Assembly: GCA_024421085.1 (NCBI GenBank)
Contig: JAHQYN010000008.1
Location: 1 to 53,661, forward strand
Source: Acidimicrobiia bacterium
GTDB taxonomy: Bacteria > Actinomycetota > Acidimicrobiia > Acidimicrobiales > Aldehydirespiratoraceae
Reading direction: 5' to 3'
Length of the DNA: 53,661 bases
The position numbers were made by a program, and so were the translations under genes. Under the pieces are notes generated by a model. That model saw nothing but the letters and a program-made list of their open reading frames with translations, searched no databases and was not told the DNA's origin. Numbering within the stretch: position 1 is the stretch's first letter; the number at the start of each line of letters is the position of its first letter. Below are positions 9,180 through 17,935 of the stretch, one piece after another.

Positions 9180-9211
9180 TTTCTACTCGGGGCGCTGCCG
9201 AGGAGGAGACG

Positions 9212-9439
9212 ATGACACCGCAGGGACACACCAAGAGCATGACATTGCGTATCGATGAGACGCTCGCGGAGAGGGTGCGGGCAATAGCCGAGGTTGAGGA
9301 GACGACCGTGAGCGACGTCATTCGAGATGCCCTCGCCGAGCATGTGGAGCGTCAACGCAGTGACCCGGAGTTCCAGACGATGCTCAAGCGGAACCTCGAG
9401 CGTCATGAGGAACTGCTGAGCATGCTCGCGGACGGCTGA
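9212..9439 (+). CDS. Ribbon-helix-helix (CopG-like) antitoxin
   Basis: 75 residues from ATG 9212, preceded by GAGGAG at 3-base spacing. An upstream in-frame GTG at 9146 overlaps the operator and is unlikely. The segment TKSMTLRIDETLAERVRAIA followed by TVSDVIRDALAEHVE is a classic RHH DNA-binding fold. The C-terminal helix (PEFQTMLKRNLERHEELL) would neutralise a partner toxin. The next codon after its stop begins a Doc-like toxin that ends after 19 codons, so this antitoxin appears to have lost its toxin. Confidence 0.8.
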   Translation: MTPQGHTKSMTLRIDETLAERVRAIAEVEETTVSDVIRDALAEHVERQRSDPEFQTMLKRNLERHEELLSMLADG

Positions 9440-9499
9440 GTGAACTATCTCGAACTAGACGACTTGCTTGCCATGCCGGTTTCGCAGAACATGATGTAA
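9440..9499 (+). pseudogene. Doc/Fic-type toxin fragment (first 19 codons)
   Basis: Directly after the antitoxin stop, GTG 9440 opens VNYLELDDLLAMPVSQNMM and ends at TAA 9497-9499. M-x-Y-L-x-L-D/E-D-L-L is the usual start of Doc toxins, which phosphorylate EF-Tu. The remaining ~110 codons, including the HPFxDGNKR motif, are absent before the helicase gene at 9608. Junction and gene order support a deleted toxin, though the match is short. Confidence 0.5.
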
Positions 9500-9607
9500 T
9501 ATAGTGGATCGAGCAGCCTACAGTTTATGGAGCAACTGCCCTACAATTTGTGGGCCAATCGTCGGTTGCGATATCGCTGGGGTCAGCGTCAGCGCCAAGA
9601 AATCCGA

Positions 9608-11797
9608 TCAGGGAATGGCGGTCAGTTCGGGTTCTTGGCGGTCGAAATGGTCCGAGGCGTTGAGCAGCTCCTCGTTGGGACTGGTGCGGTACAGCATGTA
9701 GAGCGAGTCGCGGGCTCGTGTCATGGCAACGAACAACTGGGAGAGTTGAAGCTCCTTCAGTTCTGCGAACTCATTCTCAGACTGGCCGGGGCGTCTTGGT
9801 TCTGGGAAGACCGACTCACCCATGTCGAGCAGGAACACCACTTTGAACTCGAGTCCCTTGGCTCTGTGGAAGGTCCCGACCTTGACGCTGTCGCTGGGGC
9901 GACCGTCCCAGTCCTTCAGGTTCTGACAGGCGAGTCCAGACCCAGCAAGACCCCTCAGGGCTTCTCCCACGATCTGATTCTTCGGGGCGAGCACACCGAC
10001 GTCGCCGAGCGCCATACCCCAGGCACCGCAGAACCTGCCGATGTGTTCGGCGACCAGTTCGATCTGACGCGTAACGCTGAGAGGGCCGAGGAGTATTGGT
10101 TTCTCCCCATCTCGGATCGTCGTGGCGTCTGCGTCGGCGCGTGGGTACTCGTTGCCCAGGTCGTTGACGGCGCCGGAGCGCGTGCAGGCGGTTGCAGTGT
10201 CGATGACGCTGCGGGGGTTGCGGTAGTTCAAACGAAGGACTGAACTGTTGCCCGTGACGTCTATGCCCGCCTGGGCGAGCGTGAATCCGCCGGGATAGAT
10301 CTTCTGGCCGGCGTCACCTACGAGCAGGAGTCTGTCGCGAAGGTCGCGCGTCTCGGTTCCTTGTGTCAGTGCGATCACGAGTTGCAGTCCGGCCAGGGTG
10401 AGATCCTGTGATTCGTCGATGATCGCAGCCCGGTATCTCGGGGCCGTTTCCCGACGGGCAGTCTCCAACGCCGACTGAACAACGTCTTCGAAATCGACGA
10501 TGCCCGACTTCGCCAGGAGCTGGTCGTAGGTTTCGCGAAGGCACCATGCCTGTTTGCGCATGGACGGCGAGAAGGGGACGCGGCGCCCGCTTCTCTGTAT
10601 CGTCAAGTACTCCTCGAGTGAGCTGATGCCGCGGCCCTTGATCACATATTTGACTTCCTCTTGCAGGTAGGTGATCGAATGCCTGTGAAGGGGCGTGCCG
10701 GGCCTGACGATCTGATGGCGCGCCTTTCTGAATGCTGCGTCTGCCTTCCCGATGTCGATCTTCTTCCGCTGGCCCGCCTCCTGACATATGCGCCGGGCGA
10801 GTTTGTCGATGTTGATGAAATCGACTGCGCCCGGTACCGAAGTAGGGATTCTCGAATACAGATGCTCGAGCACCGGCGGGAGCGTCCTGATGTAGGTGGT
10901 GAAGAGAATCGGAGCAGCGTCGTGGACCGCCGAGCCGGTCAGTCGCTTTGCTGAGGCAGCGGCGCGGTGGAGAGCGACAACGGTCTTCCCCGTCCCCGCA
11001 GAGCCGCTGACGCGGGCTGGACCGTTGAATCGCCTGTCAACGAGCGCACGCTGATCAGGATGCAGGAAGATCATCCAGTCCTCGATGGGTGACTCAACGA
11101 GCCTCCGGAATTCATCGGGAGTCAGAACCGACGAGAGACCGGCCAAGGCGCCCCGCTCAACGATCGCGCGCCGGAACCGTTCATCGACCCGTGTCTCGTC
11201 CTCAACACGTCGACCCTGCCGCCATTCATGGGGATCCATCTCAATCAGTTCAACGACCAGGTCGAACGTTGCGTCGTCGATGTCGGGCCACACCTCCAAC
11301 AGATTCTCGGCAGTCGCTTCTCGAAGCATCCTGATTTGCCGATCATCGAATCCGGATTCGGCGAGTTCAGAGGATTCCCAGTGTTCGAGTATCGAACGCT
11401 CGTCGCTGACTGGTCGGCGCGTGGGCATGACCTCCTCTCGCCGCGCAGATCGCGATTCGGAGCCGTTGTGAACCGGATTGCGATCGAACAGACGCGGACT
11501 GCCGACCTGCGGCACGACGAACCTCGACCGGTTGGCGAGTTCGTAGACCTCATCGTGGTGGCCCGCGCATATCAGAACAGACGTGGAGCCCTGTCGGGCG
11601 AGCAGGATCCTGAGCTTCTCAGAGGCTCGAATCGACCACAATCGCTTTCGGCCGGACCCCGACAACAGTTCGAGATTCAGCGAGGGGGTGTTTGGGCATT
11701 CGGTGTACTTCTCCACGGCCCGCTCGACTCTCTGAGCATCAGCCGCCTCCAGATTCTTGAGTGATGCGCGGTAGCGGCCATCCAGCGCGACGTCCAT
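9608..11797 (-). CDS. UvrD/Rep-like SF1 helicase with N-terminal RelE/ParE-like domain
   Basis: 729 residues. Residues ~1-90 look like a RelE/ParE toxin fold: RYRASLKNLEAADAQRVERA, then KRLWSIRASEKLRILLARQG and ICAGHHDEVYELANR. The helicase part begins near residue 130. It has Walker A SGSAGTGKTVVAL near 267, AIIDESQDLT (Walker B), VGDAGQKIY, LRLNYRNPRSV, VGTFHRAKGLEFKVVFL and LFVAMTRARDSLYM (motif VI), so the ATPase/helicase motifs are complete. M124 (ATG 11428) has AGGAGG just upstream, so the helicase may also be made without the RelE-like part. RelE-UvrD fusions occur in other bacteria, but their function is not established to my knowledge. There is no separate antitoxin next to it. Confidence 0.8.
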   Translation of the reverse strand: MDVALDGRYRASLKNLEAADAQRVERAVEKYTECPNTPSLNLELLSGSGRKRLWSIRASEKLRILLARQGSTSVLICAGHHDEVYELANRSRFVVPQVGSPRLFDRNPVHNGSESRSARREEVMPTRRPVSDERSILEHWESSELAESGFDDRQIRMLREATAENLLEVWPDIDDATFDLVVELIEMDPHEWRQGRRVEDETRVDERFRRAIVERGALAGLSSVLTPDEFRRLVESPIEDWMIFLHPDQRALVDRRFNGPARVSGSAGTGKTVVALHRAAASAKRLTGSAVHDAAPILFTTYIRTLPPVLEHLYSRIPTSVPGAVDFINIDKLARRICQEAGQRKKIDIGKADAAFRKARHQIVRPGTPLHRHSITYLQEEVKYVIKGRGISSLEEYLTIQRSGRRVPFSPSMRKQAWCLRETYDQLLAKSGIVDFEDVVQSALETARRETAPRYRAAIIDESQDLTLAGLQLVIALTQGTETRDLRDRLLLVGDAGQKIYPGGFTLAQAGIDVTGNSSVLRLNYRNPRSVIDTATACTRSGAVNDLGNEYPRADADATTIRDGEKPILLGPLSVTRQIELVAEHIGRFCGAWGMALGDVGVLAPKNQIVGEALRGLAGSGLACQNLKDWDGRPSDSVKVGTFHRAKGLEFKVVFLLDMGESVFPEPRRPGQSENEFAELKELQLSQLFVAMTRARDSLYMLYRTSPNEELLNASDHFDRQEPELTAIP

Positions 11798-12000
11798 CTT
11801 CTTTCACGCCTTTCACGTCCGAGTATCGAACCGTTCCTTCACGACCGCGATGCCGCTCTCAGTTCGGGGAGTTGCGGACCCACTCTAGCCGGGCAGGCGA
11901 TCCTGATTCACCCTCGGTTTTGCGCAGGCTCCAAGGATTGGAGCAAGCATGGAGATCCTCCTTCTTGACTGGGTGGGGCGAGGCTTGATCCGGCGACGCG

Positions 12001-12258
12001 TCAGTGTGTGGGCGCGAGGTCGATGGTCAATTCGAGGCCCAGTGCGGTAGCGGCCTTTTGCAGGGTCGTGAGTTTGGCTCTGGTGCCGCCGGCCTCAAGG
12101 CGGGCAACTGCTGCTTGGCTGGTGGACATTCGTCGAGCCAACTCGCGTTGGCCGACTCCGGCTGCCTCGCGGGCCTCGCGCACCATCTCGCCGACCCTGA
12201 TGGCCACGCGGGCCGAGGCGAGCGCCTCTTCGAATTCGGCTCGCTCCGCACTGGTCAT
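12001..12258 (-). CDS. XRE-family helix-turn-helix antitoxin-like protein
   Basis: 85 residues from ATG 12258. A Cro/C1 HTH spans roughly 26-80 (MVREAREAAGVGQRELARRM, then TSQAAVARLEAGG). A-x-L-E-A-G-G-T with KLTTLQKAATALG is typical of HigA-like antitoxins. The frame stays open upstream of the ATG and reads GRRTIEELRNERVNA, which also resembles the family N-terminus. The true start may therefore be further upstream at a non-ATG codon, or the 5' end may be damaged. No toxin gene is recognisable on either side. It lies 200 bases from the RelE-helicase start, on the same strand but downstream of nothing it could obviously serve. Confidence 0.75.
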   Translation of the reverse strand: MTSAERAEFEEALASARVAIRVGEMVREAREAAGVGQRELARRMSTSQAAVARLEAGGTRAKLTTLQKAATALGLELTIDLAPTH

Positions 12259-12494
12259 GGCGTTGACGCGTTCGTTGCGAAGTTCTTCGATAGTTCTGCG
12301 TCCCAGTAGCCGTCCCCCTCAGCCTGAAGTCTGCTACCAGGAGCTTCGCCAGTAGCGAGAGGTCTGCCTGGAGCGCACCTCGGCGATGGTAGCACCTGGG
12401 GCCTTCAGAATGGTCACAGAGCTGAGTCCAGCCAGCTGTTATGATTGAATTTTGACCAGCAATTGTCTCTTATGCCTCTATCTGACCACCAGTT

Positions 12495-14054
12495 GTGATC
12501 GCTAAATCGGAAAAACGTTCACTATGGACGTTCTCGGGGCGATATTGTTCAGAAATGGCACTGGCATCTGCGCGCTGGCCTACCGGGTTGCTCACGATCT
12601 TCTTCGACGATGTCGCTTCACGCACCACGCTGTCGAAGGCTGTCGGCGACGGTCGTATCCGGCGGATTGCGCCGCGCATCTACACGGCTGACCTCAGATC
12701 GGCGCTAGACGAGATCGTCGGGGCGAACTGGTCAGAGATCTGCAACCACTACCTGCCGGGAGCTGTCATCGTCGACAGGTCCGCAGCGACCCACGGAGTG
12801 ATTCGAGACGACACGCTCACGGTCGCGGCCGACACAACCCGCACTTCGATCAAGCTCCCAGGTCTCGAAATCAGAATCCGACGAGACACCCCCTACGAAT
12901 CCGACCTGCCCTGGAGCAACGGCCTCTACATGTCCAGCCCGGCACGTGCACTCCTCGACAACCTCGAACCGAGCCGAAGCCGGAGTGGCCGGCCCTCGCG
13001 AACCCTCTCACTGAACGAGCTTGAGGACTGGATCGCCGGCAAGTACATCGCTTGGGGTCCCGAGCGCACCGACCGCTTCCGAGCCGAGGCCCGCGATCTA
13101 GCCGAAACGACGGGACGCTCCGAACACATCACGGCGATCGACTCCCTATTCGAGCAACTCGCCGGGGTAGAGCCGCTGAGGCCAAGTGCCGGCCAACTCT
13201 TCAGAACCGTCACCGTCGGCGAAGCGTGGGATGAGCGACGATTGCGGCTCTTCGACACCGCAATCGAGTCCCTCCAACGGATGGCGCCTCCAGGAGTTCC
13301 CGAATGGCTCCCCGGAATCGACCCCCCTGGTGAGCTTCCCTTCTACGAGAGCTACTTCTCCAACTACATCGAGGGCACGACCTTCACCGTTGACGAAGCG
13401 CGCCGGATCGTAGAAACAAACACTCCGCCAGCCGAACGGCCGGCCGACGGCCACGACGTCCTCGGCACGTACCGCTGCGTCGTTGATCCGATCGGTCGTG
13501 CAGCCACATCGGCTGATCCTGCCGAACTGATCAATCACCTCATCGCCCGTCACCAAGAGATCATGAGCGGACGCCCCGACCAGCGCCCAGGAGCCTGGAA
13601 GACAGAGAGCAACCGCGTCGGTACCTACGATTTCGTAGCGCCGGACCTGGTCGAAGGCACGCTCATCAAGGGGCTCGAGCGCATCGTGGAGCTGCCGGAG
13701 GGCCTTGCCCGTGCCCTCTACGCAATGATCGTCGTGACCGAGGTTCACCCATTCGCAGACGGAAACGGCCGGGTCGCCCGGGTGATGATGAACGCAGAAC
13801 TGTCGGCTATTGGCGCCGCTCGAATCGTGATTCCCAGCGTGTATCGCAACGAGTACCTCACCGGGTTGCGGAGCGCCTCGGTGAATGACGGAGACCTGAC
13901 CGCATACATCAGAGTCATGACCCACGTATGGCGATGGACCGCAGCGATCCCCTGGAACGATCCCGTCGCCACCGACGGCCAACTCATCGCAACCAACGCC
14001 CTGATGGACTCGACCCACGCCGAGATAGCCAGCAAACGGCTCGAACTGCCCTAG
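12495..14054 (+). CDS. Fic-family AMPylase-like protein with N-terminal AbiEi-like wHTH
   Basis: 519 residues. The N-terminal ~90 residues (RTTLSKAVGDGRIRRIAPRI) resemble the winged-helix of AbiEi-type antitoxins. The Fic domain carries HPFADGNGR at about residue 418, the full catalytic motif with His and the phosphate-binding loop. An S-N-Y-I-E-G motif near residue 289 fits the (S/T)xxxE(G/N) inhibitory helix of class II Fic proteins, whose Glu blocks ATP. It is therefore probably self-inhibited and AMPylates itself or partner proteins. The start is uncertain: GTG 12495 gives this length, while ATG 12555 begins just before the conserved part, and neither has a strong ribosome site. Two similar motifs (gaccagcaattgt near 12454 and gaccaccagttgt near 12484) lie upstream. 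Confidence 0.85.
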   Translation: MIAKSEKRSLWTFSGRYCSEMALASARWPTGLLTIFFDDVASRTTLSKAVGDGRIRRIAPRIYTADLRSALDEIVGANWSEICNHYLPGAVIVDRSAATHGVIRDDTLTVAADTTRTSIKLPGLEIRIRRDTPYESDLPWSNGLYMSSPARALLDNLEPSRSRSGRPSRTLSLNELEDWIAGKYIAWGPERTDRFRAEARDLAETTGRSEHITAIDSLFEQLAGVEPLRPSAGQLFRTVTVGEAWDERRLRLFDTAIESLQRMAPPGVPEWLPGIDPPGELPFYESYFSNYIEGTTFTVDEARRIVETNTPPAERPADGHDVLGTYRCVVDPIGRAATSADPAELINHLIARHQEIMSGRPDQRPGAWKTESNRVGTYDFVAPDLVEGTLIKGLERIVELPEGLARALYAMIVVTEVHPFADGNGRVARVMMNAELSAIGAARIVIPSVYRNEYLTGLRSASVNDGDLTAYIRVMTHVWRWTAAIPWNDPVATDGQLIATNALMDSTHAEIASKRLELP

Positions 14055-14088
14055 CCGACCCGCTAACTGTGACAATTAGTGCTGCCGA

Positions 14089-14562
14089 TCAGCTCGAATC
14101 TGGGTTCTCGACGACCCTGGGGAAGAACATCTCTTTGGGCACTGTGGGGACGGTGAGTTCCCAATTGGTATGGGGGTCGTTGCCGTCTCGTTGTTCCTCA
14201 GACAGCGGTTGCCGCAGAAGGTGGCTGGCGATGAGCGTCTCAAGAAACGCCGACTCCTCCTCGTCGGAAGAACGCAGGTGCTTCGAGTTGTCGCCGGTGA
14301 CGAACGCCGTCTCGATGACGTGCCCACCCTCGGTGGGGGCGAACGTCGCCTCGTAGATTCCGAATCCGGTCCAGCTGCGATGCGCGAACAGGCGGTTCTG
14401 TTCCATGAACATGAACCACTTCTCCTCCATCATGTGCGGGACATAACCGCGCCGTATCGACCCCATCTCCGCATCGGTCCAGACCCGGTCTGGCGCAGGG
14501 ATCGGTTGCGGGTCGCACAGCGGCTCAGTCTCCCAGTTGTCCCGACTCGCCCTGTCGCTCAT
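14089..14562 (-). CDS. Conserved hypothetical protein
   Basis: 157 residues with no signal peptide or membrane segment. The core W-T-D-A-E, RRGYVPHMMEEKWFMF, LFAHRSWTGFGIYEATF is a pattern I associate with small uncharacterised proteins and with tails of some ADP-ribosylglycohydrolase-like proteins. I do not know its function. It converges on the Fic gene with 35 bases between the stops and precedes (on its strand) no coupled gene. Base use is like that of its neighbours. Confidence 0.6.
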   Translation of the reverse strand: MSDRASRDNWETEPLCDPQPIPAPDRVWTDAEMGSIRRGYVPHMMEEKWFMFMEQNRLFAHRSWTGFGIYEATFAPTEGGHVIETAFVTGDNSKHLRSSDEEESAFLETLIASHLLRQPLSEEQRDGNDPHTNWELTVPTVPKEMFFPRVVENPDSS

Positions 14563-14616
14563 GGTGCTCCCATCTCCGGCATGCCTGACGACGGTAGCCT
14601 TGCCAGATTATTGACG

Positions 14617-14997
14617 CTATACGGGGACTACGTCGATGCGCCGATTGCTGGCGGCCGCGAGGATGGACAGGTCGCCAGGGTCCGAGGTGATGATCTGGTC
14701 GCCGTGGTCAGCCAACGCGACCAAAGCGGCATCGATAGCGTCGGAATGGCCACTGCCGGCGATCAAGACTCCAGCACTTCGTCCAAGCTCGGCCCCAAGC
14801 GGCACGACCTCGACGGCTTGCAACGCAACCGCGAGGCGCGCCTGGCGTCCGGTGCCGCCGCGCCAAACCTGGGCAACTACACCCCCGTGCGTCTTTGGTG
14901 GGCTCTCGGCTCTCAGGGCTCCCTTGAACCGTCGCCACATCCGGCGGTCGTCGCCCTCCAGTGCGATGAGCGCACCAGAGTCGAGAATATCGGTCAT
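14617..14997 (-). CDS. PIN-domain toxin (VapC-like)
   Basis: 126 residues. ILDSGALIALEGDDR gives the first acidic residue (D6) of a PIN ribonuclease. SDAIDAALVALADHGDQIIT then SDPGDLSILA provides the later acidic cluster, where D-x-x-D is typical. VapC toxins cut tRNA or rRNA. The start ATG overlaps the stop of the RHH antitoxin by 4 bases (ATGA), the classic antitoxin-first vapBC layout. Length is normal for the family, so the pair is probably intact. Confidence 0.8.
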   Translation of the reverse strand: MTDILDSGALIALEGDDRRMWRRFKGALRAESPPKTHGGVVAQVWRGGTGRQARLAVALQAVEVVPLGAELGRSAGVLIAGSGHSDAIDAALVALADHGDQIITSDPGDLSILAAASNRRIDVVPV

Positions 14998-15272
14998 GCC
15001 GTCTGCCGGAATTCGGCTCGATACGACCCGGCCGCGTCGCGATCCTGCTGGGCCTGCTCGGCGATCTCCTCGTCGCTGATGAAACCGTGCTCCGCTTCGT
15101 ATTCCTCAAGGAGTCGCCGCATCACGGCGAGCCGCGCGTCTCTATCGCGCCGTTGGGCCATCGCTTCGCTCACCCACTCGCTGACCGATCGGGCGAGTCC
15201 CTCGATAACCGCGCGGTTGGCAGCCTCGAGCAACTCTTCGTCCACGGTGACCGTTACCCGCTGCTTGTGCAT
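14994..15272 (-). CDS. RHH antitoxin (VapB-like)
   Basis: 92 residues from ATG 15272, where the conserved sequence begins: MHKQRVTVTVDEELLEAANR is the beta-strand and first helix of a ribbon-helix-helix. The frame is open further upstream but encodes no recognisable protein. The acidic C-terminal tail (EEYEAEHGFISDEEIAEQA) should wrap the PIN toxin. Upstream on the minus strand an AT-rich stretch around 15275-15310 contains TATGAT and a GTAT-GCA-ATAC inverted repeat that could be promoter and operator. Confidence 0.8.
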   Translation of the reverse strand: MHKQRVTVTVDEELLEAANRAVIEGLARSVSEWVSEAMAQRRDRDARLAVMRRLLEEYEAEHGFISDEEIAEQAQQDRDAAGSYRAEFRQTA

Positions 15273-15363
15273 ATCTTTATCATACACATTGATGCGGTAT
15301 TGCATACAACGCTGGTCAATCAGTTGCGCGGCACCCTGGCCCTGGGCCGGGCACGGGTGCCAA

Positions 15364-15519
15364 TCAGGGCGAGACGGTGAACCAGCGGCGTCGGTCCGAG
15401 CCGAATCTGTAGATGCGAAAGTCTTTGTCGAGCGTGATCGCATCGTGGATACCCAGCCGTTGCATGACAGCCCAACTGGTTCGGTCCGACAGTGAGAATC
15501 GCTGGTCGGGGAGAGGGCG
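15364..15519 (-). pseudogene. PIN-domain C-terminal fragment
   Basis: About 50 codons ending at TGA (15364-15366) read LPDQRFSLSDRTSWAVMQRL, GIHDAITLDKDFRIYRFG. S-L-x-D-x-x-S-x-x-V-M then D-A-x-T-x-D-x-x-F is the C-terminal half of VapC-type PIN domains. The upstream continuation of this frame is out-of-frame coding sequence of the glycoside hydrolase gene, whose stop is 6 bases away. The N-terminal half is lost, and this seems to mark the boundary between the accessory island and the sugar operon. Confidence 0.6.
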
Positions 15520-15524
15520 TGGCG

Positions 15525-16832
15525 TCAACGTGCGGTCGGCTCGGTGTCGGGGCCTTGACCGTTTTCTGAACCTCTGGCCCAGGCGAGCCAGAGTGCGGCG
15601 GTCCAGGTGAAGTGCTCTCCACCGACGGGGCCACCGGTCAGAGAGTCGAAGCTCTCGGGCATGCCGCTGAGCGTTATCAGCTTCGACGTGTCGGAGCGCA
15701 GGCGCTCGGCCCAATCGAGCGCGCCGATCTCAGCCAAGCCTGTGGCGATCATGTAGTTGACCATGCACCAGACAGGTCCGCGCCAGTAGCGCAGCGGTTC
15801 GAAACTCAGGTGGCGGGGATCGAAACTCGGCACCAGGTAGGTGCATGCGTGCGACCATGCTTCGAGTTCGTCCAGCAGCCGGTCGCCGTGTTCGGTGATC
15901 CCGCCGTACGGGGCGAGGAAGGACGCGGAGGTTCCGGCCTCAGCGTAAACCCCGGTCCGCAGGTCCAGCGAACAGTAGGCGCCTGCGGCCGGATTCCAAA
16001 ACTGCTCGAACCCCTCGGTGAGTCGATCCACCCGCCTGTGAGTCTCGGTGGTGTCTGCGCCCATGGCCTCACCGAGCCAGACGAGGTCGCGCTCGGCCCG
16101 CAGCAGCACGGCGGTCAGGCACGGGTCGGCGACCCAAAATGGGCTCTCTTGGGCTATGGCCGCATCGTCCCACCCCTTGGATGCACCGTAGGCGACTAGG
16201 GCCAAGTAGCGTTCGTAGTCGTCGTTGTGGGGCCGCATGTCGGCGTTGACGTGGTCGAGATCACGTCGCTCGTAGCCGTCTATGAGCGTTGGGGCGACAC
16301 GCGAGAGGGGACGGTCCCAGTCCGGGAGGTTGTCGCGCCCCGACTCCCAGGGATGAGTGATGGCGATCACCCCCCGGCCTTCGGGGTCGCGGGCACGGTG
16401 CCACCACTGGTGCCAACGCTGGATCCGCTCGTACAGCGACCGCGGCGGCAGTCCCAACCCGTGCGTCTCGGCCAGCGTCCTCACGATCGTGGCCGCCACC
16501 GGTGGCTGCGAGATCCCTGAGGTCGGAGGGGCCGAACCGTTGATCTGCCAGACATCGGGCCCCGGGAAGTAGCTCTCGGACTCAGACCAGAACACTATGT
16601 GGGGGACCATTCCCGACGGCCATTGAGCCTCAAACAGCGTCTCGATCTCGGTCCAGGCGCGGGCCACGTCCAACTCTGCCCAGCCGAGAGCCGCGAACAA
16701 CGAATCCCAGTTCCACTGGAACGGATAGAGGTGTTGAGACGGCACCGTGTAGCCGCCCCGATCGTTGTTGTGAAGCACAGACACGGCCTCAGTTGTGCGG
16801 TCCGGGCCGTCGAGGTTGGGGTTGGGGGTCAT
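15525..16832 (-). CDS. GH63 glucosylglycerate/mannosylglycerate hydrolase-like enzyme
   Basis: 435 residues from ATG 16832, chosen because it overlaps the ATPase stop by 4 bases (ATGA). An upstream in-frame start at 16871 lies inside that gene. The order LYPFQWNWDSLFAALGWAEL, AQWPSGMVPHIVFW, HPWESGRDNLPDWD, YWRGPVWCMVNYM and GEHFTWTAALWL matches the alpha/alpha-barrel GH63 enzymes that include mycobacterial glucosylglycerate hydrolase. Candidate catalytic residues are visible: Asp in ESGRDNLPDWD and Glu in GGEHFTWTA. There is no signal peptide, so it acts in the cytoplasm. As the last gene of an importer operon it probably hydrolyses the imported solute to sugar plus glycerate (inference). 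A related alpha-glucoside is the alternative. Confidence 0.75.
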   Translation of the reverse strand: MTPNPNLDGPDRTTEAVSVLHNNDRGGYTVPSQHLYPFQWNWDSLFAALGWAELDVARAWTEIETLFEAQWPSGMVPHIVFWSESESYFPGPDVWQINGSAPPTSGISQPPVAATIVRTLAETHGLGLPPRSLYERIQRWHQWWHRARDPEGRGVIAITHPWESGRDNLPDWDRPLSRVAPTLIDGYERRDLDHVNADMRPHNDDYERYLALVAYGASKGWDDAAIAQESPFWVADPCLTAVLLRAERDLVWLGEAMGADTTETHRRVDRLTEGFEQFWNPAAGAYCSLDLRTGVYAEAGTSASFLAPYGGITEHGDRLLDELEAWSHACTYLVPSFDPRHLSFEPLRYWRGPVWCMVNYMIATGLAEIGALDWAERLRSDTSKLITLSGMPESFDSLTGGPVGGEHFTWTAALWLAWARGSENGQGPDTEPTAR

Positions 16833-17923
16833 CGCTTGTAGAGCACGCTCTGGTTGGCAGGGTCTATCCATCGGATCTGATCAGCGGGCAAGCGTATGTG
16901 AACCTGTTGTTTCGCGGCCACAGCCAGGCTCGGATGGGTCGAGACCTTGAGCCGGTGCCCTCCGATCTTTGCCGTCAGCAGGTTCTGCGCCCCCAGAGGC
17001 TCGACGACCTCGATCGTCACGGGGACGGTGTCAGACGACGGTGCGACGAGTGTCTCCATGTTCTCGGCCCGAATGCCCAGCGTGACCCGATCGCCGCTGA
17101 GCTCCCGTATCAGTGGTTGCAGGGCTTCGGGGGGTGAGAAGTCGTGTTCGCCGACGGCGACCGTCAGGTTGTCGCGGTCGCGTCGAATCGTCCCCTCCAT
17201 GAAGTTCATGGGCGGGTTGCCGATGAAGCTGCCGACGAATTGGTTGGAGGGCGACTCGTAGACGGTGTTGGGTGCGTCGCACTGCTGTATCTTGCCGTCG
17301 AGCATGACCGCAACCCGGTCGCCCATGCTCAGGGCCTCGATCTGGTCGTGGGTGACATATACGGTGGTGGCCTCGACGTCGGCCAACAGCCGCTTGAGTT
17401 CAGCTCTCATCTCCAGCCGGAGCAGTGCGTCGAGGTTGCTCAACGGCTCGTCCATCAACAGCACCTTGGCCTCCATCGCCAGTGCGCGTGCCACGGCGAC
17501 TCGCTGGCGTTGTCCGCCGCTCATTGCGCTGGGTCTTCGGTCGAGCAGGTCCTCGATGTGCAGAAGTTCCGCAGCGCTCCTTACCCGGCGGTCGATCTCG
17601 GCTTTCTCGACCTTGTTCATCAACAGGCCGAAACCGATGTTCTGATGCACCGTCATGTGCGGAAAGATCGCATAGCTCTGAAACACCATCGAGATCTGGC
17701 GCTGACCCGGCGGCAGATAGGTGACGTCTTGCCCGCCGATGGCGATCCGCCCGGAGTCGGCCATTCCGAGCCCCGCGATCGCCCGCAACAGGGTCGTCTT
17801 GCCGCAACCGCTCGGCCCTAGCAGAACCAGGAACTCTTGGTCTTCGATAGTGAGGTTGATGTCGTCAATCGCAACGTTGTCACCGAACGCTTTGGTGACA
17901 TGCTCGATTCGAATCTCAGCCAT
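16829..17923 (-). CDS. MalK/UgpC-type ABC transporter ATPase
   Basis: 364 residues. Walker A is LGPSGCGKTTLLRA near residue 37, Q-loop FQSYAIFPHMTV, signature MSGGQRQRVAVARA, Walker B LLMDEPLSNLDALLR and H-loop YVTHDQIEAL. The C-terminal ~120 residues are the TOBE/OB regulatory domain found in CUT1 sugar importers. It energises the two permeases upstream. It starts 12 bases after the MalG-like stop, and its own stop overlaps the hydrolase start. Confidence 0.92.
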   Translation of the reverse strand: MAEIRIEHVTKAFGDNVAIDDINLTIEDQEFLVLLGPSGCGKTTLLRAIAGLGMADSGRIAIGGQDVTYLPPGQRQISMVFQSYAIFPHMTVHQNIGFGLLMNKVEKAEIDRRVRSAAELLHIEDLLDRRPSAMSGGQRQRVAVARALAMEAKVLLMDEPLSNLDALLRLEMRAELKRLLADVEATTVYVTHDQIEALSMGDRVAVMLDGKIQQCDAPNTVYESPSNQFVGSFIGNPPMNFMEGTIRRDRDNLTVAVGEHDFSPPEALQPLIRELSGDRVTLGIRAENMETLVAPSSDTVPVTIEVVEPLGAQNLLTAKIGGHRLKVSTHPSLAVAAKQQVHIRLPADQIRWIDPANQSVLYKR

Positions 17924-17935
17924 TGCCTACTGCTT

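Noticed and set aside
14170-15495. Plus-strand open frame across the hypothetical and vapBC genes
   Set aside because: It runs antisense to three supported genes and shows no domain.
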